Assembly (NCBI GenBank): GCA_947034895.1
Contig: OX344764.1
Span: 1,302,001 to 1,366,000 of the forward strand
Source: Rhytidiadelphus loreus
Lineage: Eukaryota; Streptophyta; Bryopsida; Hypnales; Hylocomiaceae
Length of the DNA stretch: 64,000 nt
Direction of reading: 5' to 3'
Shown here: piece by piece, positions 12,561 through 24,424 of the stretch
Position numbering within the stretch: the first letter of the stretch is position 1
Layout of the letters: each line of letters opens with the position of its first letter
Translations under genes and position numbers: made by a program
The notes under the pieces: model-generated
What the model was told of the DNA's origin: nothing
What the model saw: only the letters and a program-made list of their open reading frames with translations
The model's database searches: none

Positions 12561-13304
12561 TCTTATTTCTTATTTCTTACTTTTTGTTCTCTCTTTTTGT
12601 TTCTTGTTTCTTTTTTTTGCATCTTAACTCTTTTTTGTTGTTTCTTGTTACCTCTTAGTAGTTGCTCCTTATTGTTTCTTGTGCATTTTAACTTGTATTT
12701 GTTGTTATCTTTTAGCACTTGTTGCCTTTTTTCCTTCTTGTTCCTTGCATCACCATTGTTTTTCTTCTTACCCTAAATTTGTATTACATATTTTCTATTG
12801 TTGTGAACTTTTGAAGATTGAGCTTTGTTGTATGTTCATTAAAAATTAACCTCCTATTTCTTTATTTATATATGCAGGCAACAAAATTGGAACAAAGTCG
12901 TTGGAGGCTACTTGCAACTCACTTCATATTATTGTAAGAAATATAGTCTATATTGACTTGTATAAATAATTCATTGTGATATACATATTTTGTATTTGTG
13001 ACTAATAAATTATAAATGTCATTGAAAGAAGTTACATTCCTTCGTATATATTCCTTCTCCAATATAACTGTTTCTTGTATATCTTTAAAATCATATGTAT
13101 TTGTTTTTAACTACTTGAAATCTTTTATACAATTGTTAAATCATTTTAATGTATGATTGCAAATATGCTTAGGTATCCTACAATCGTTGTATGATTTGTT
13201 CAATTCGTAGTTCAAAATACATATCAATAAAAAAATGACTACTTGGAGTTACAAAATGACTAGGTGCTCTCAATATGACTGAAAAATATAACTGAGAAGA
13301 GACG

Positions 13305-13770
13305 TTTTACAAATCATCAAAAAATATGACTCACTGCAGTCATATTCCACATGACTGCAAAATATGACTCACCGCAATCATATTCCATGTCATCAAAAAA
13401 TATGACTCACTGCAATCATATTCCATGTCATCAAAAAATATGACTCACCGCAATCATATTCCATGTCATCAAAAAATATGACTCACTGCAATCATATTCC
13501 ATGTCATCAAAAAATATGACTCACCGCAATCATATTCCATGTCATCAAAAAATATGACTCACCGCAGTCATATTCCATAATAACAAAAAATATGACTCAA
13601 TGTAATCATATTTCATAGTAATAAAAAATATGACTCAACACAGTCATATTCCACGTCATCAAAAAATATGACTCAATGCAGTCATATTCCACAAAATATG
13701 ACTGACCACAGTCATATTCCATGTCATCAAAAAATATGACTGAATGTAGTCATATTCCACGTAGGATTTT
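13305..13770. repeat. Subterminal repeat array of the CACTA element
   Basis: About ten copies of a unit of about 39 bp built from aaaaaatatgactcac, cg/tgca and atcatattccatgtcatc. The tatgact/agtcata core is itself inverted-repeated in each unit. Such arrays near the termini are transposase-binding regions in CACTA elements (established for En/Spm); that role is inferred here. Confidence 0.85.
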
Positions 13771-14044
13771 TTCATTTACCCGAGCAACTCAAGAAAAAGT
13801 CAAAGAAAGTCAAAATATACGCCTTGTTGGCATACTATGGCTAATTATAGGTATTTATACCCCTCAACTTATATGACTACCAATATGACTGATGTCTGAA
13901 GCGTCTACTTCTAAACGACTGTAGTCAATCATATTTCGAGTCATATACAGTGATTTCTGCGCGAGTCATATACTCATATTTTTTGATTTTATGACTCACT
14001 GCAGTCATTTTTTGCAGTCATAAAACACTGCTTTTGTTGTAGTG

Positions 14045-14500
14045 TTTTACTTGCTTTGAAACTTCATATCCTCGAGGTTGTTGTTGTGGCGTTTCCACCT
14101 CACTAGTTGGATGATCTTCAAGTTTGCTTCAACTCCTAGTCTGCCTCTTTGTGCTTTCAAGTTGGTTCATTGTGCCTCTAACCTATAGTAAGAAAATCAC
14201 AAGTTGTTTATTTTGGCAACAACGACATAATCTTAGCCAATATGATGCTTGTCGATGATTAGATTAAAGAAAGAGAAAAAAAGACAATGACTACAGAGGT
14301 CTTTGAAGTTTGGCGCCTATGTTGAAGATAAAATGGTTGCGTACTTGAAGTGAAGCTACAGAAAAAAGGATGTGAGAGAGGCAGTTGAGGCTCCATTCAA
14401 AAGAGGAAGAAGAGTATGTGTCGTGACCCAAAATGTCCCTTGTAGCTTAGATACTATATAATTATAGTTAATTTTTTTTTTTTTGCTATAAAATCCAAAT
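14045..14500. other. Unassigned sequence between elements
   Basis: No coding or repeat structure that I can name, apart from a poly-T run near 14470. Confidence 0.4.
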
Positions 14501-14870
14501 TTCCTTAGATTTAACCAGGTACATAGCATAGTATTCAAAACCGGAAGATAGGGAAATCATAAATTGATAAAGTAGTTAAGCAGGAAATTAGTATTCTTAC
14601 ATTTTAGCCAGAACCGGAACTACCGAAGACATTGGGAAATCCAATTCAGAACCGTAAGCAGGAATAGAGGTGGTGAATAGACTATCGGGAGCCAGTTGGA
14701 GCTAATTAGGACCCCCAACGGTACCCAACAATTAGAGAACGGTCGGATTAACGGGTAATTAGTAGGAACGGCAGAATCAAACGGTAGGAAATTAGGGAAT
14801 TCCCGAGCGGAAAGTTTAAAGTCAGGACGGTTAGGGTTCTTGCACACATTTCCGGCCTTCTCCGTTGGTG

Positions 14871-16418
14871 CACTAGTAGAAAATCTGCGTCCAAATCAAC
14901 AAAAAATAGACAAGAAAGTGTTGATTTTGTTAGTTCATTTTCTGTTGATTTGGACGTGTTGACTTGGACACTATGAAACAAGAAAGTGTTGATTTTTTTG
15001 TTACAGTTTTTGTTAATTTGGTCAATAATTCTTTTTCTTTTCTTTTTTTTTTAAATTAAAAAATTAATTTTTTAAAAATGCCACGTGGCAGAGCCACATC
15101 GCACCACGTGGCAACCCGCCATGTGTGGCACACCAATGCCACGTAGGCGGCCACCACCGTGGAGGTTTGAACCTTGGACCTCATGGTTGGGGTCCAAGAC
15201 TCTAACCATTGAGCCAACCCGAATTCTACATGTTATAATGAAAATTAGAATTACATTTATATTGTTTTCCATTTTTTTTGTAAGAACAGCAGACTTTGGT
15301 GACCTTTTTGGCATAGTAAAACACTTTTTTGGAAAAAACTTTGAACTAAGAAAAGTTAGATAATCAAGCTGAATTTCACCTCCAAAAATCCGTTTGACAT
15401 TTGAAGTCTCCAATCAAAAGTTATGAACAAAATTCAGAGCGGGTGTTTAAAAATGTCAACGAAAAATTTCATTTCAACCCCGCTCTGAATTTTGTCCATA
15501 ACTTTTGATTGGAGACTTTAAATGTTAAAAGGATTTTTGGAGGTTAAAGTTGGCTTGATTGTCTAACTTTTCTTAGTTCAAAGTTTCTTGAAAAAACATA
15601 TTTTACTATTCCAAAACGGTCACCAAAGCCTGCTGTTCTTACAAAACAAACAAAAAAAACACGCAAAAACAATATAAATGTAATTCAAACTCTACAATAG
15701 ACATGTAGTTCTTGAATTAATAATTTTGTGTGTTTTGTAAGAACAGCAGACTTTGGTGACCATTTGGGCATAGTAAAATACTTTTTTTCAAGAAACTTTG
15801 AACTAAGAAAAGTTAGATAATTAAGCTAATTTTCACCTCCAAAAATCCATTTGACATTTGAAGTCTCCAATTAAAAGTTATAAATAAAATTCAGAGCGGG
15901 GTTGAAATGGACCTTTTTGTTGACATTTTTAAACACCCGCTCTGAATTTTGTCTATAACTTTTGATTGGAGACTTCAAATGTCAAACGGATTTTTGGAGG
16001 TGAAAGTCAGCTTTATTGTCTAACCTTTCTTAGTTCAAAGTTTTTTCAATAAAAGTGTTTACTATGCCAAAAAGGTCACCAAAGTCTGCTGAGTTCAAAA
16101 AACACAGAATTGTGAGTAAAAAAGTGTTAAATTGTTGATTGTTTTGTTGATTTGGACGTTGACCTACCAAAAGTAACAAAACAATTTAACCATTTTGTTA
16201 CCTTGTGCCAATTCAACAAAAAATTGTGAAAATGAACAAAAAAGTGTTTATAGTTTTGTTGATTTGGACGTTGTACTACCAAAATTATCAAAAAAAATTT
16301 AACCATTTTGTTACCTTGTGCCAATTCAACAAAAAATTGTGAAAATGGTCGATACAGTGCCCACATTAACAAAAAATTGATGATTTTTTGTTGATCTGGA
16401 CATCATTTTCTACTAGTG
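14871..16418. mobile_element. CACTAG-ended transposon 1 with palindromic modules
   Basis: Starts CACTAGTAGAAAATCTGCG, ends TTTTCTACTAGTG, and is flanked by GTG on both sides (a 3-bp target duplication as in CACTA elements). The interior has four arms of about 160 bp in alternating orientation (about 15283–15445, 15475–15650, 15735–15915, 15935–16100), forming two long hairpins. The hairpins centre on tctccaatcaaaagttat…ttcagagcgg and its inverse. A tRNA-like segment on the minus strand lies at 15140–15225. No protein is encoded. Confidence 0.85.
15140..15225 (-). repeat. tRNA-like (SINE-type) segment in element 1
   Basis: The minus strand reads a box A-like tggctcaatggttagag and, about 30 bp on, a box B ggttcaaacct, the internal RNA polymerase III promoter pair of tRNA genes. 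It is flanked by several ccacgtggca-like palindromes. It does not fold as an intact tRNA by eye, so it is a tRNA-derived segment rather than a tRNA gene. Confidence 0.65.
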
Positions 16419-16545
16419 GTGCTTCCTATTTCTCTCGCATGTAGTAGTTTCCGGGGTTCCCAACATAGTGTTTACTCCAGCACAGTAGTCGAGTGAATGG
16501 ACGTTGTGAGAGACTGTTGCAAGGGTGTGAAGTGAGGAAACAACC

Positions 16546-18426
16546 ATGACCGGAAGTGAGTCAGAGGAGGAGACTGCGACCATGAAAGTACCACTGAAGA
16601 ACATCAGTCCAGTGATTCTGGACGATGCGGAAGAGCGAGTGGATCTATTGGAGAATTTGAGCCAGCTCAGCTGTATCAGGTTGCTGGAGAGACCTTGGAA
16701 CTTCAAGGACGAAGTGATAGTGAGGGAAGTATTGCAGCCGCAGTCGAATGAGTGAAAGAAAACCATGCGGGCAAATCCGAACAAGTGGACCCAGACGGTT
16801 TGGAGGGAAGTTTACGGATTTACCAAAGGAAGAGAAGGGGCTGCTTCAAGGACGGACAAGTACACGGTGGGTAAGTTTATGAACCCTCCTCACCCTAAGG
16901 ATGGGTATACCATGAGTGAATGCAAGAATGACCGGGAGAGAAGGGTGTTAGAGTTTCTGGTTCTCATCCTCAGTCCGGATAGGGGTACTCGGTTAACTAT
17001 AACTCTAGGCAATACGATTTTCGGTGCTTTGTCTGAAGACCGGAAAGTTGACTGGGGGTTAGTACTGAGGGATCATGTGGGGAAACTTTGTAGGTCAGTC
17101 GGGAAAACAAAGCCATCTAGTCTTTCTCCTTTCCTTTACCATCTATACCACGCACATGATTGCATGAGAGTACAAGAGAGGCACGAATACAAGGTTCAGG
17201 AAATAAGATTGGCGCACGGTATGAAGGCAGACTCAGAGGGAGAGAATGTGGAGAGATAGGATGAGTCTTTCGGGGATTCCTGCAAAGAAAAACTGGAACA
17301 GTCGAAAAGAGAAGAGAGACACAAAGAAAAAAGAGAAGAACGAGACTCAGTCTGGGGGAGTGATCTGCTTAAGAAGATCATCAGGGATCTAAACCAGGTC
17401 AGGGAGAGTCATGAGAAAGAAAGAAGTATTATAGTACGGGTGTGTAAATTGCTAGGCGACATTCCTGTAAGTCAGTGTGAGGAACAAATCCGGAATCTCA
17501 TTCAAGATGTTGAGGAAAGGGCCAAAAAGGCAAAAATTACTGGATTGATGGATGAGGTAATCACCTTGAAAAAGGAGTTGAGTGAGAAAAGTCAGGAGAG
17601 TGAACAAGTGAGGAAAAACTCTATCCAGTCAAAGGAGATGCTTGACCGGATTGCAGAGTTTATTACACATCTGGCTGAGATACTGAACAAAGCCAAGCTC
17701 TTCGACGAAAAGGTCTTACAAGGGGAAGGTAAAGTAGGGGACAAGGTCATTAGTGTCCTCGTTACCTTCCATTTGCAAATGGAAGAGTTACTTGTTCAGA
17801 TGAAGAGTGTAGTGGGAGAGAGCAGTCAGCCTCCAAAACCGGAACCAAAACTAGAAGCTACAGAACGCAAGGAGAATACTCTCACTAAACCTCCAAGATC
17901 GGATAGTTGACAGATGTCACCATTAGGCCGGGATAAAACCGGAAAGTCACCAAGAAGTGTGGATGTCGCCACACTTGCTAAAGAAAGTGTTGTGCAAGAA
18001 TCCGGTGTTGAGCGTATATCCACGCTCGGATCTTAGACTCGAGGTCAAACCAAGAGCAAAGAAGGAAGATGGGAAACACTACAAAGCAAGAAATCTGCCG
18101 TTTTTCCATCTCCAAGCGAAGCAACGAAGAGGAGGTTAGAGTCACACAAGAAGCCCATCGAGTTGGATTCAGAAGAAGAAGAAGAAGACGAATCGAAAGA
18201 GGAAGAGGAAGAATCCAGTTCCAAAACTGGGGAAGAATCTGAGCCCTATTCAAATTTAGACCAAGAGTTAGCAGCTCCGAAGCGAACAAAGACAAAATTG
18301 AAGGCACAGAAGTCGAAGGCGAAGAAACGCAGGGCTTCGAATGTTTCCGGTTCTGCCCGGAAACAACTAGCAAGGAAGGGGGCTGCCACTTCAGTGAAGA
18401 CTCCAGCTAAGCAGCAGAAGAAGTAA
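16546..18426 (+). pseudogene. Retroelement-type protein in one frame with four in-frame stops
   Basis: From ATG 16546 a single frame continues to TAA 18424 with no frameshift. It is broken only by TGA 16753, TAG 17257, TGA 17908 and TAG 18034 (627 codons in all). Regions in order: acidic N-terminus (TGSESEEETA); a globular part of about 150 residues (KWTQTVWREVYGF, SPDRGTRLTITLGNTIFGAL, VDWGLVLRDHV, PFLYHLYHAHD) resembling the 'putative plant transposon protein' domain of plant retroelement gag regions; a charged coiled coil (about 17.3–17.8 kb); a proline-rich linker; a Glu/Ser block; and a Lys/Arg-rich tail (KRTKTKLKAQKSKAKKRRAS). The coherence of the frame shows it was recently coding. Function unknown; domain match made by eye. 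Confidence 0.65.
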
Positions 18427-19208
18427 TTTTAGGGTTAGGTAGAATCATAGGAGTGCGGCTAAAAACCTAAGTTTTTGGTGGAAAAATAGTTTCCAAGTAG
18501 CTTTTAGGTGAGTAGGAAATTTCTATTGAACTTGCTTGGATCCGGATTTTTAGGATTTGAGATCCATTTTTCTCGGACAGTTTTGGATGTTAGTAAGTCA
18601 ACTAGAAGGCAGATAAGGAGAATGACACTTGTCATTCCTTTGGGTTTTTACTTTTGATTCCCTTGTAGACTATTTAGGATTCAGATTTTTAGTTGTTTAG
18701 TGTGCATTTTCGGATCTTGTTTTCCTAGCATTGTGCAATACAAGTTAGAACTTTCTGATTCACTTGGAGTGTCTGAGCGTACTTGGATGGCATGCTATGT
18801 CATTGTATATTCATTTGGATTGTAGGAATAGGTAGAGGGGAAGTGTGCTTGGATATTGGGTTTATTCGGATTCTGGGAGTTTAAGTGAATTTGCGTGTGA
18901 TGGCAGTTTCTTGATCCCAGTAGTGTGATTGGTTCAGATTCCAGTAGGTGAATACGGTCACAGTAGGCTAGAGTTGTAATCGTTGATTTGCCCGAACTCT
19001 CTAGTTTAGTGGTTGATAGGTTCTTTGGTTAACCGGAAACTGAAGGGGATGTAATATTCCTCCATTTCGTTTGTTCCGGATTCTACCCGGATCCTAGACT
19101 AACCCAATAGGCCGTCGTTGTAGTATTTGTTAGGTTGTTAGCTGGGTTTTCTTACATGACCTGCTGATTCGGAATCTTCCGGGTTAGTTGTGAAGGAGAG
19201 CCGGTTCA

Positions 19209-20868
19209 TGAACCTAGAAAAACAGTGCCCAAATTAACAAAACATTAACAATTTTTTGTTAATTTGGGTACTACAACGTCCACTTTCACAAATTTTTGTT
19301 AACTGTGCCCTAATTAACAAATTTTTTTGTTGATTTGGATAGTGCAATTACCACATCAACAAAATTTTGTTAATTTTTTGGGAATCTTTTGGAATCTTTT
19401 AGAATCTTTAGAATTTTTTTAGAAATCTTAGAAATCTTCAAAAATCTTTAAGAATCTTCAATATACAATGTAGATTTACGAACAAAATAAGTACACAATT
19501 CGGTGTTTATTAAAGTCAGCAGACTTTAGGGGCAATTTTCACCTTGAAAAATTATTTTTTTCAAGAAACTTTGGACTAATGAAAGTTGTAAAATTGATAT
19601 ATCTTTCACCTCCAAATTTTTTTTTGAGATTTAGATCTTCTAATCAAAAGTTATGAACAAAAATCAGAGAGGGGTAAAAATGGACATTCTTTTTTATATT
19701 TTGAAACACCTTCTCTGATTTTTGTCCATAACTTTTAATTTAAAGATTTAAATCTTAAACGGATTGTTGGAGGTGAAAGATGTTTTCATCTTAAAACTTT
19801 CATTAGTTCAAAGGATGTTTTGAAAAGTTTATCTTCTAGGACAAAATTGCCACCAAAGTCTACTGACTTTTAATGGGAAAAACATTAAAGAATAAAGTAA
19901 ATAAAATTATATACCTCAACTTCAACTTCAAATATAAGTATATTTTAAATCTTTTTTGTCTTTAGAAGCCTTTGGAGTCTTAATTTTACAATGTAGATTT
20001 AAGAAAAAATTAAGTCATCACTAATCGATTTTCTAAAAAGTCAGCAGACTTAAAAGGCGATTCAGACCCAGTAAAAGAACTTTTTTGGAAAAAATTTGAA
20101 CTTAAAAAAGTTGAAAAATTAAGTTATCTTTTGCCTCCAACAATTTTTTCGAGATTCGGACCTACCAATAAAAAGTTATGGACGAAAATCAGAGAGGGAG
20201 TTTAAAAACTTTTAAAATAAATATTCATTTTCATCCCTCTCTGATTTTTGTTCATAACTTTTGATTGGTAGGTCCGAATCTCAAAAAAATTGTTGGAGGT
20301 GAAAGATAACTGGATTTATCAACGTTTTCTAGTCTGAAGTTTTTCCAAAAAATGTCTTTTACTAGGTCTGAATTGCTCCTAAAGTCTGCTGATTTTAAAA
20401 AAGAATGAAAAAAATCCGAAAAAACTATCTAAATGGATTTCTATTCCCTAAGTAATCAAACAACTTGAAAGGTTGGTGCCTTGGCAAGAGCCTTGGCCTT
20501 TAACCATGAGGTCCTGGGTTCAAACCCCGGTGGCTTCATTTCCATGGTAGCCATTGCCATGTGGCAATTGGCTAGGTTGCCACGTGGTAGTTGGATTGCC
20601 GGCCATGTGGCACTACCCTAGGTGTTAAAAAATATATTTTATGAATTTTTTTAAAAATATTTAAAAAAAAATGTCCAAATTAACAAAAAAATCAACACTT
20701 TTTTGTTAGAAATTGAACACTTTTTTGTTAAGATTCAGCACTGTTTTGTTAAAAAATCAACACTTTTGTGTTCAAAAGTGTTCAAATCAACACGTCCAAA
20801 TTAACAAAAAAAATCAACACTTTTGTGTTGAGTTTTGTTAATTTGGTCACTGTTTTTTTCTACTAGTG
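19209..20868. mobile_element. CACTAG-ended transposon 2, same family
   Basis: The right end TTTTTTTCTACTAGTG is intact. The left end (tgaacctagaaaaacagtg) is a degraded match to its inverse. TCA flanks both sides. The interior repeats the design of element 1: four alternating arms (about 19517–19680, 19705–19862, 20039–20210, 20230–20395) forming two hairpins around atcaaaagttatgaac…atcagagagggg. A tRNA-like segment follows, then several copies of aatcaacacttttttgtt-type subterminal repeats. Non-coding. Its orientation is opposite to element 1, judged by the tRNA-like segment. Confidence 0.75.
20468..20550 (+). repeat. tRNA-like (SINE-type) segment in element 2
   Basis: The plus strand carries ggttggtgccttggcaagag (box A-like) and gggttcaaaccccgg (box B consensus GGTTCRANNCC satisfied), with an anticodon-arm-like stretch between. 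Palindromic catgtggca/ccacgtgg repeats follow, as around its counterpart at 15.1 kb. The repeated association suggests a fixed component of the element, not a chance insertion. Confidence 0.7.
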
Positions 20869-21875
20869 TCAGTAGTATATATGTGTGTGTGTTGTTGTTG
20901 GTTTATTTAAAAGTGGCACTCTTGATACTATAAAACGCAAAGGGTAGGTAAACAGCTTCCTTCCTTAAGTACAATACGCAGATCCCTCTTAGTCCAGAGG
21001 TTAAACTCGAATCCGGTTACGTTGACAGGAAGTCCAGAAATTGGATTAGCTATCCGATTTCTAGTTCCGGTCCTCAGTGTAGGTAGATTGTAGATAGCAA
21101 GGGGTTAGGAAATAGCTTAGATCTAGAAGTGATCCGGATAGTTTAGCTTAGTTTTTCTACCGGATTTGAGTAGGTTTTGCTTGGGGTTGTTGTGGTAATA
21201 CTTGTCCGTATTTCCGGTTATTAAGAATCAATGACAAATCTCTGTGGGAACGATAAACGAGTCACTTTAGGACCTTTTCCAGTCTTAGAGAAGCATTTCA
21301 ACTTTCCTGTGCTACAATAGCATGGTCTGCCGCAAATGAAGCACCTCAGTGGTTCAGTCCCGAGATTTGAGATTGTCTATTGTGTTGGCCAATAAGCTTG
21401 CCAAAAAGAGGCCTTTTGAAGCACAAGACAAATCAAATCTCCAAAATTATAGAATGCATTGATTATATACATGGGTCAGTATGATTATCTCAAATTAGCA
21501 AGATGCCACTATTGTTAATAAATCAATGGATTTGGAAATATGGAGTCCAAAACTCCAACTAATATCAATGGGGCAACTGTTGATGAATGTTTACTTAAAT
21601 TAGAATAGAACTGTACTCACTCTTGGAGGATTGGTTGAGTTGAAATTTGACCAAAAACGAGAATGTAGCTACTAAATTTTTGGAAAAGGATAATTGAAAA
21701 TGGAAATAATAGTAGACAATCATTCTAAAATCAAAAAATACATTAGATGTATTTCAGCCCCCTAGGAGGGCCATTTCAAGTTGTTTCCCCTTGTTGGGAA
21801 CCAACCATTGCTGTTTGAAATAAAAAAATAATTTTAAAATTTTAAAATTAATATTAAAAAAATAATTAAAAATAA

Positions 21876-21876
21876 A

Positions 21877-21941
<65 letters not shown>
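21876..21941. repeat. (AAT)n microsatellite
   Basis: A continuous AAT trinucleotide run of more than 20 units in AT-rich sequence. Confidence 0.95.
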
Positions 21942-21943
<2 letters not shown>

Positions 21944-24424
21944 TTAAAAAGATAAATTTTTTTTTTTTGATGTGGTAGTCTCTCGGCTACATCAGCAAGG
22001 TACTGTGGTTGTATTCTTGTAGTTTGAAAACTGCAGGGAACTTGCAGCCCTCCAAACTAGCTAAATTCCATCTAATGGCCTGTATCTCATGTGTTGTACA
22101 ATGAGGAGAGTGCGACTTCATCTCCTTTATCCTATGCAGATATCGTTTTTTATTCCAGGATATACAAAGTTACATTTATACAGAAGAATGGATGTAGTAA
22201 TCTACGGATTAAATTTTAATTATTTGTTCACATGAGTAATTATTCATCCACAATATAGAGATACGGTTCCAATGTTGAATTTCAATTTGAAGTTTTCATC
22301 AAATTCTAAGCAAGATTATGTCACATTACATGCCCTATTAATAAGAAGGATAATATTTTTGTAATTAGACTCGGTGAAGAAAATATCTATTTTTGTTATT
22401 AATAAAATATTCCAAAATTAAAAATTATGCATAATCATAAAATGTTTTCATATTCCTTTGTAAAAGTCAAATCTCCATTTCTTTATTACAAAGTGATAAC
22501 TTATTCATATAGTACAATTTTGAAAAGATTTCCTCTAATAGTACGCGTTCAATAGTAGTCAAATGCTCTATAGTTTTCCAAAGGTTTTTGTTATGTGTAT
22601 AAATTCACTTTACAAAGTACCATAACACTATTATTTACAATGATTTGTATTGATATCTTACTATTAATAATGCAAAGTTTAGTTCAAAAGATAGTGAGAA
22701 GAAGCACGCAAGAAAATCCAATGCATTTGACTATGTTGTCCAACTCTCTTGTAGAAGTCATGAAAAAGAACACCATTGCAAGATATATGAGGGAAGTGTT
22801 AATTTTGGAAAACTTGTTATTTAATTTACAATGCTCATAATAGTCTTAATATATTTAGGTTATTATTTAATGTCCCTTAATCCATTAGTTCACTTAAAAT
22901 TTAAAGAGTTTCGGGACACTACACTTTCTAGGTTTATAGTAAGAAATGGAGAAACACTGAAAACTAATAGTCTATGCCAATGTATCACTTCCTAAACGTG
23001 TAATGCATTGTAGACCAGAAATGTACATAGGCCATAGGCAACTTATAGATTGTTGAATACAATGATAACTTATCTATGGTGTACCATCATTTATGTTCTA
23101 GAATGATTGCCTTACCAAGGAAGTAATGCACTAGGATACACTATTGGATTTTAATATAGGAACTTGCATACAACATTAAACTATTCAAATAATGAAACCG
23201 CACAAGAAACCTACTAAAAATGAAAACCTACCACACTATGTTTCATATTCAGAGCAACATATGAATAAATTGGATTTATGCAAAGTAATTCAAATTCAAG
23301 AAAATGGACAAAAAGAGTCTTACATTTAGCACTCCCTACATGTATGCTTGTTGTATCTTCCGACACTTCTTGCATTTCATCCAACTTGTGTGCAACAATG
23401 TCCTCATCTCTGTCGCTACTTCCTCTTCCAAAGCAAAAGGGACTTCTAAATGTCTTTAGGTGTGGAGTGTGGACTTCCCAAATGTTGAAACTCATTTCTT
23501 GAATCTGGTCATTCCAGATCTTCTAAGTGCCTTTGATGATGAAATATACAAAGAACTATGTCTTTTCCTCCTAATGTGTTGTGTAATAGGAAATGGAATG
23601 ATGTAATTGTCTACAAGCATGAGGTGACTAAAGAGAATATCTAAACTTGTGCTCTCTAAAACAAATGCTAATAGCAAAAGAAAACAATGAAAAAGACTTA
23701 GTCTTCGGAAGGGATGCCTAGTTATGCACAACAAAGCAGTAGAGCCCTAAACTATAGAACATGACTTCCTAGAGTAGGGATTTGACACACGCATCCATTA
23801 GAAATTCAAAATAGTGACAATCGGCAACTTTTGTAGTTTTGTCGAGTGCCGTCAATATTTAAGATACAACACCTATCACCCTAAATACTACTTTGAAAAT
23901 GACCTTTTCCTTAATCCTTAGTTCTAAACTAAAGAAATATTTCATAACAAACATTGGTGCATTATAATTTGAGGTGCATGCAATGAAAATGTTGGTTCCT
24001 GATCCAACCGCCCTCACGCATTCAATGTCATTCTAAAAGTCGGTGTTGAACAAGTAGGTTGAAGGTGGCATACAAGATATTCCACTTATTTAGAATAAAT
24101 GATATACCACCTAACTCCATCATCTTATGATATCTTCTTCCGTAATTAATGGTAAGGTATCCAAAAAAATTATAGTATTAGACAAAGTTGAATTCTACTT
24201 AACCCCAACTAAAGAGTCGATTGCCTTCACTTTCGTTCTTATTTCTTCAACTTTTCATTATGGCTTGCATTATAGTCAACGGTTATGAGGTTCCCTTTGT
24301 GTTTCCAATAGATAAGGGAGGTTGTGTTAGAGTTTTGAGCCACCTACTTCATGTCTACTTCAAATTTGTAGAGTCTTCTATCTACGTGGAAGAAGAGAGG
24401 AAGTCTACTTCAATTCAATTGTTG
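21942..24424. other. AT-rich intergenic DNA, no gene
   Basis: No open frame above 93 codons, and none recognisable on either strand. Confidence 0.5.

Larger units (their letters stand above)
11781..14044. mobile_element. CACTA-type DNA transposon, non-autonomous
   Basis: Begins CACTACAACAATGACGGTG and ends GCTTTTGTTGTAGTG, with the 3-bp direct repeat TTT on both sides, as expected for CACTA/EnSpm insertions. Just inside the ends the sequences ttttatgactgcaaaa and ttttgcagtcataaaa are inverted copies. No transposase frame is present. The interior holds tandem repeats (12.1–12.6 kb) and a subterminal array (13.3–13.8 kb). At 2.26 kb it is a deletion derivative dependent on a transposase elsewhere. 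Confidence 0.9.
14510..21320 (+). mobile_element. Old retroelement-like unit, interrupted by two CACTAG elements
   Basis: The flanks 14.51–14.87, 16.42–19.2 and 20.9–21.32 kb share a distinctive composition rich in ccgga/tccgg and read as one unit once the two nested elements are removed (about 3.6 kb). The unit holds one long plus-strand frame with no reverse transcriptase or integrase. Near 21235 there is 'caaatctctgtgggaacgat', a phrase of the kind seen outside the coding region of plant Ty3-like elements. Terminal repeats and target duplications were not found, so the boundaries are approximate and the class is inferred. Confidence 0.5.

Noticed and set aside
12411..12776. 121-codon plus-strand frame rich in Leu, Ser, Phe and Cys
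   Set aside because: It is a translation of T-rich tandem repeats inside the CACTA element; low complexity, no start context or homologous pattern.
15140..15225. True tRNA gene
   Set aside because: Box A and B are present but a clean acceptor stem and anticodon arm are not seen; better read as tRNA-derived repeat sequence.
17978..18373. 131-codon minus-strand frame
   Set aside because: Antisense shadow of the Lys/Glu-rich retroelement frame; the open stretch follows from its codon bias.
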